Positions 63,865 through 64,000 of a stretch of DNA of 64,000 nt are shown in pieces (positions within the stretch are counted from its first letter, which is position 1; the number at the start of each line of letters is the position of its first letter). The DNA is from Abiotrophia defectiva ATCC 49176 (GTDB lineage Bacteria; Bacillota; Bacilli; Lactobacillales; Aerococcaceae), in assembly GCF_000160075.2 (NCBI RefSeq), contig NZ_KI535340.1:828005-892004 (forward strand), given 5' to 3'. The notes beneath the pieces are model-generated. The model did no database searches and had not been told where the DNA came from. It worked only from the letters and a program-made list of their open reading frames with translations. The position numbers and the translations under genes were made by a program.

Positions 63865-64000
63865 TTAATTTTGTTTGCGGCGGAATAAAGCTACCACTGC
63901 GGAGGCAAACATCATCATGATCCCCATGAGGAATGTAACATTTTGAGATTCGCCTGTCTTAGGTAATTTCTTACCTTCGTCTTTCTTGCCAGGTTTCTTA
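63865..64000 (-). CDS. LPXTG surface protein, C-terminal end only (cut by window edge)
   Basis: The frame is open from the window edge to the stop at 63865. The 44 visible residues are a Lys/Pro/Gly/Asp-rich wall segment, LPKTG, a hydrophobic stretch (FLMGIMMMFASAVVALF) and the basic tail RRKQN, a complete sortase A sorting signal. The gene lies directly upstream of the giant adhesin in the same direction, so two surface proteins are encoded side by side. Confidence 0.93.
   Translation of the reverse strand, partial: KKPGKKDEGKKLPKTGESQNVTFLMGIMMMFASAVVALFRRKQN

Overview
The window looks like chromosome of a Gram-positive, moderate-GC member of the Lactobacillales. The evidence is the S10-spc-alpha ribosomal cluster with adk-infA-rpmJ and no map gene, the ecfA1-ecfA2-ecfT-truA tail, sortase-anchored surface proteins, a PTS-based sucrose locus and a preQ1-II type leader on queT. 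Gene content and the very large adhesin would fit an Aerococcaceae/Abiotrophia-like organism, but the sequence alone does not fix the genus.

Layout, left to right. (1) 1-1417: 3' end of an IS256-family transposase, then an array of five 81-82 bp hairpin units and an AT-rich palindrome. (2) 1418-5468: sucrose locus scrR-scrA-scrB, all leftward. (3) 5469-6290: orphan, partly decayed sequence. (4) 6291-8018: secreted beta-helix carbohydrate-binding protein behind an activated-type promoter; a second hairpin array lies upstream. (5) 8731-11935: coaBC-ecsA-ecsB operon. (6) 12045-13868: flavodoxin-fold oxidoreductase, third hairpin array, second AT palindrome, and queT with its riboswitch. (7) 13964-16175: rightward ntd and ykpA-type ABC-F gene, the only complete rightward genes. 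(8) 16274-18702: a hypothetical protein coupled to a membrane-anchored serine hydrolase. (9) 18868-21735: third AT palindrome in inverted orientation, glutamine-type ABC transporter, GNAT. (10) 21889-27641: oppA and oppBCDF as two units with nearly identical promoter/operator sequences. (11) 27764-31046: truA and the ECF transporter core. (12) 31335-45376: the ribosomal protein/rpoA/secY cluster with a structured leader. (13) 45561-50199: metG-tatD-rnmV-ksgA-veg. (14) 50337-51079: small-protein/GNAT pair resembling a toxin-antitoxin module. (15) 51213-63716: one 4167-residue LPXTG adhesin. (16) 63865-64000: C-terminus of another LPXTG protein.

The most unusual material is non-coding. There are three dispersed arrays of 81-82 bp units, each unit with a 34-nt hairpin whose stem variation keeps pairing only if read as plus-strand RNA or ssDNA. 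Two arrays are followed by an AT-rich 31-bp palindrome with a fixed 12-nt spacer to AAATTACGTG; a third palindrome copy stands alone. I see no cas genes and the inter-hairpin sequences are related to one another, so these are not CRISPRs. Other points worth checking are the twin opp operators, a 56-aa/GNAT gene pair, an OppA whose lipobox cysteine position is serine, and an ABC-F protein with one fully degenerate ATP site.
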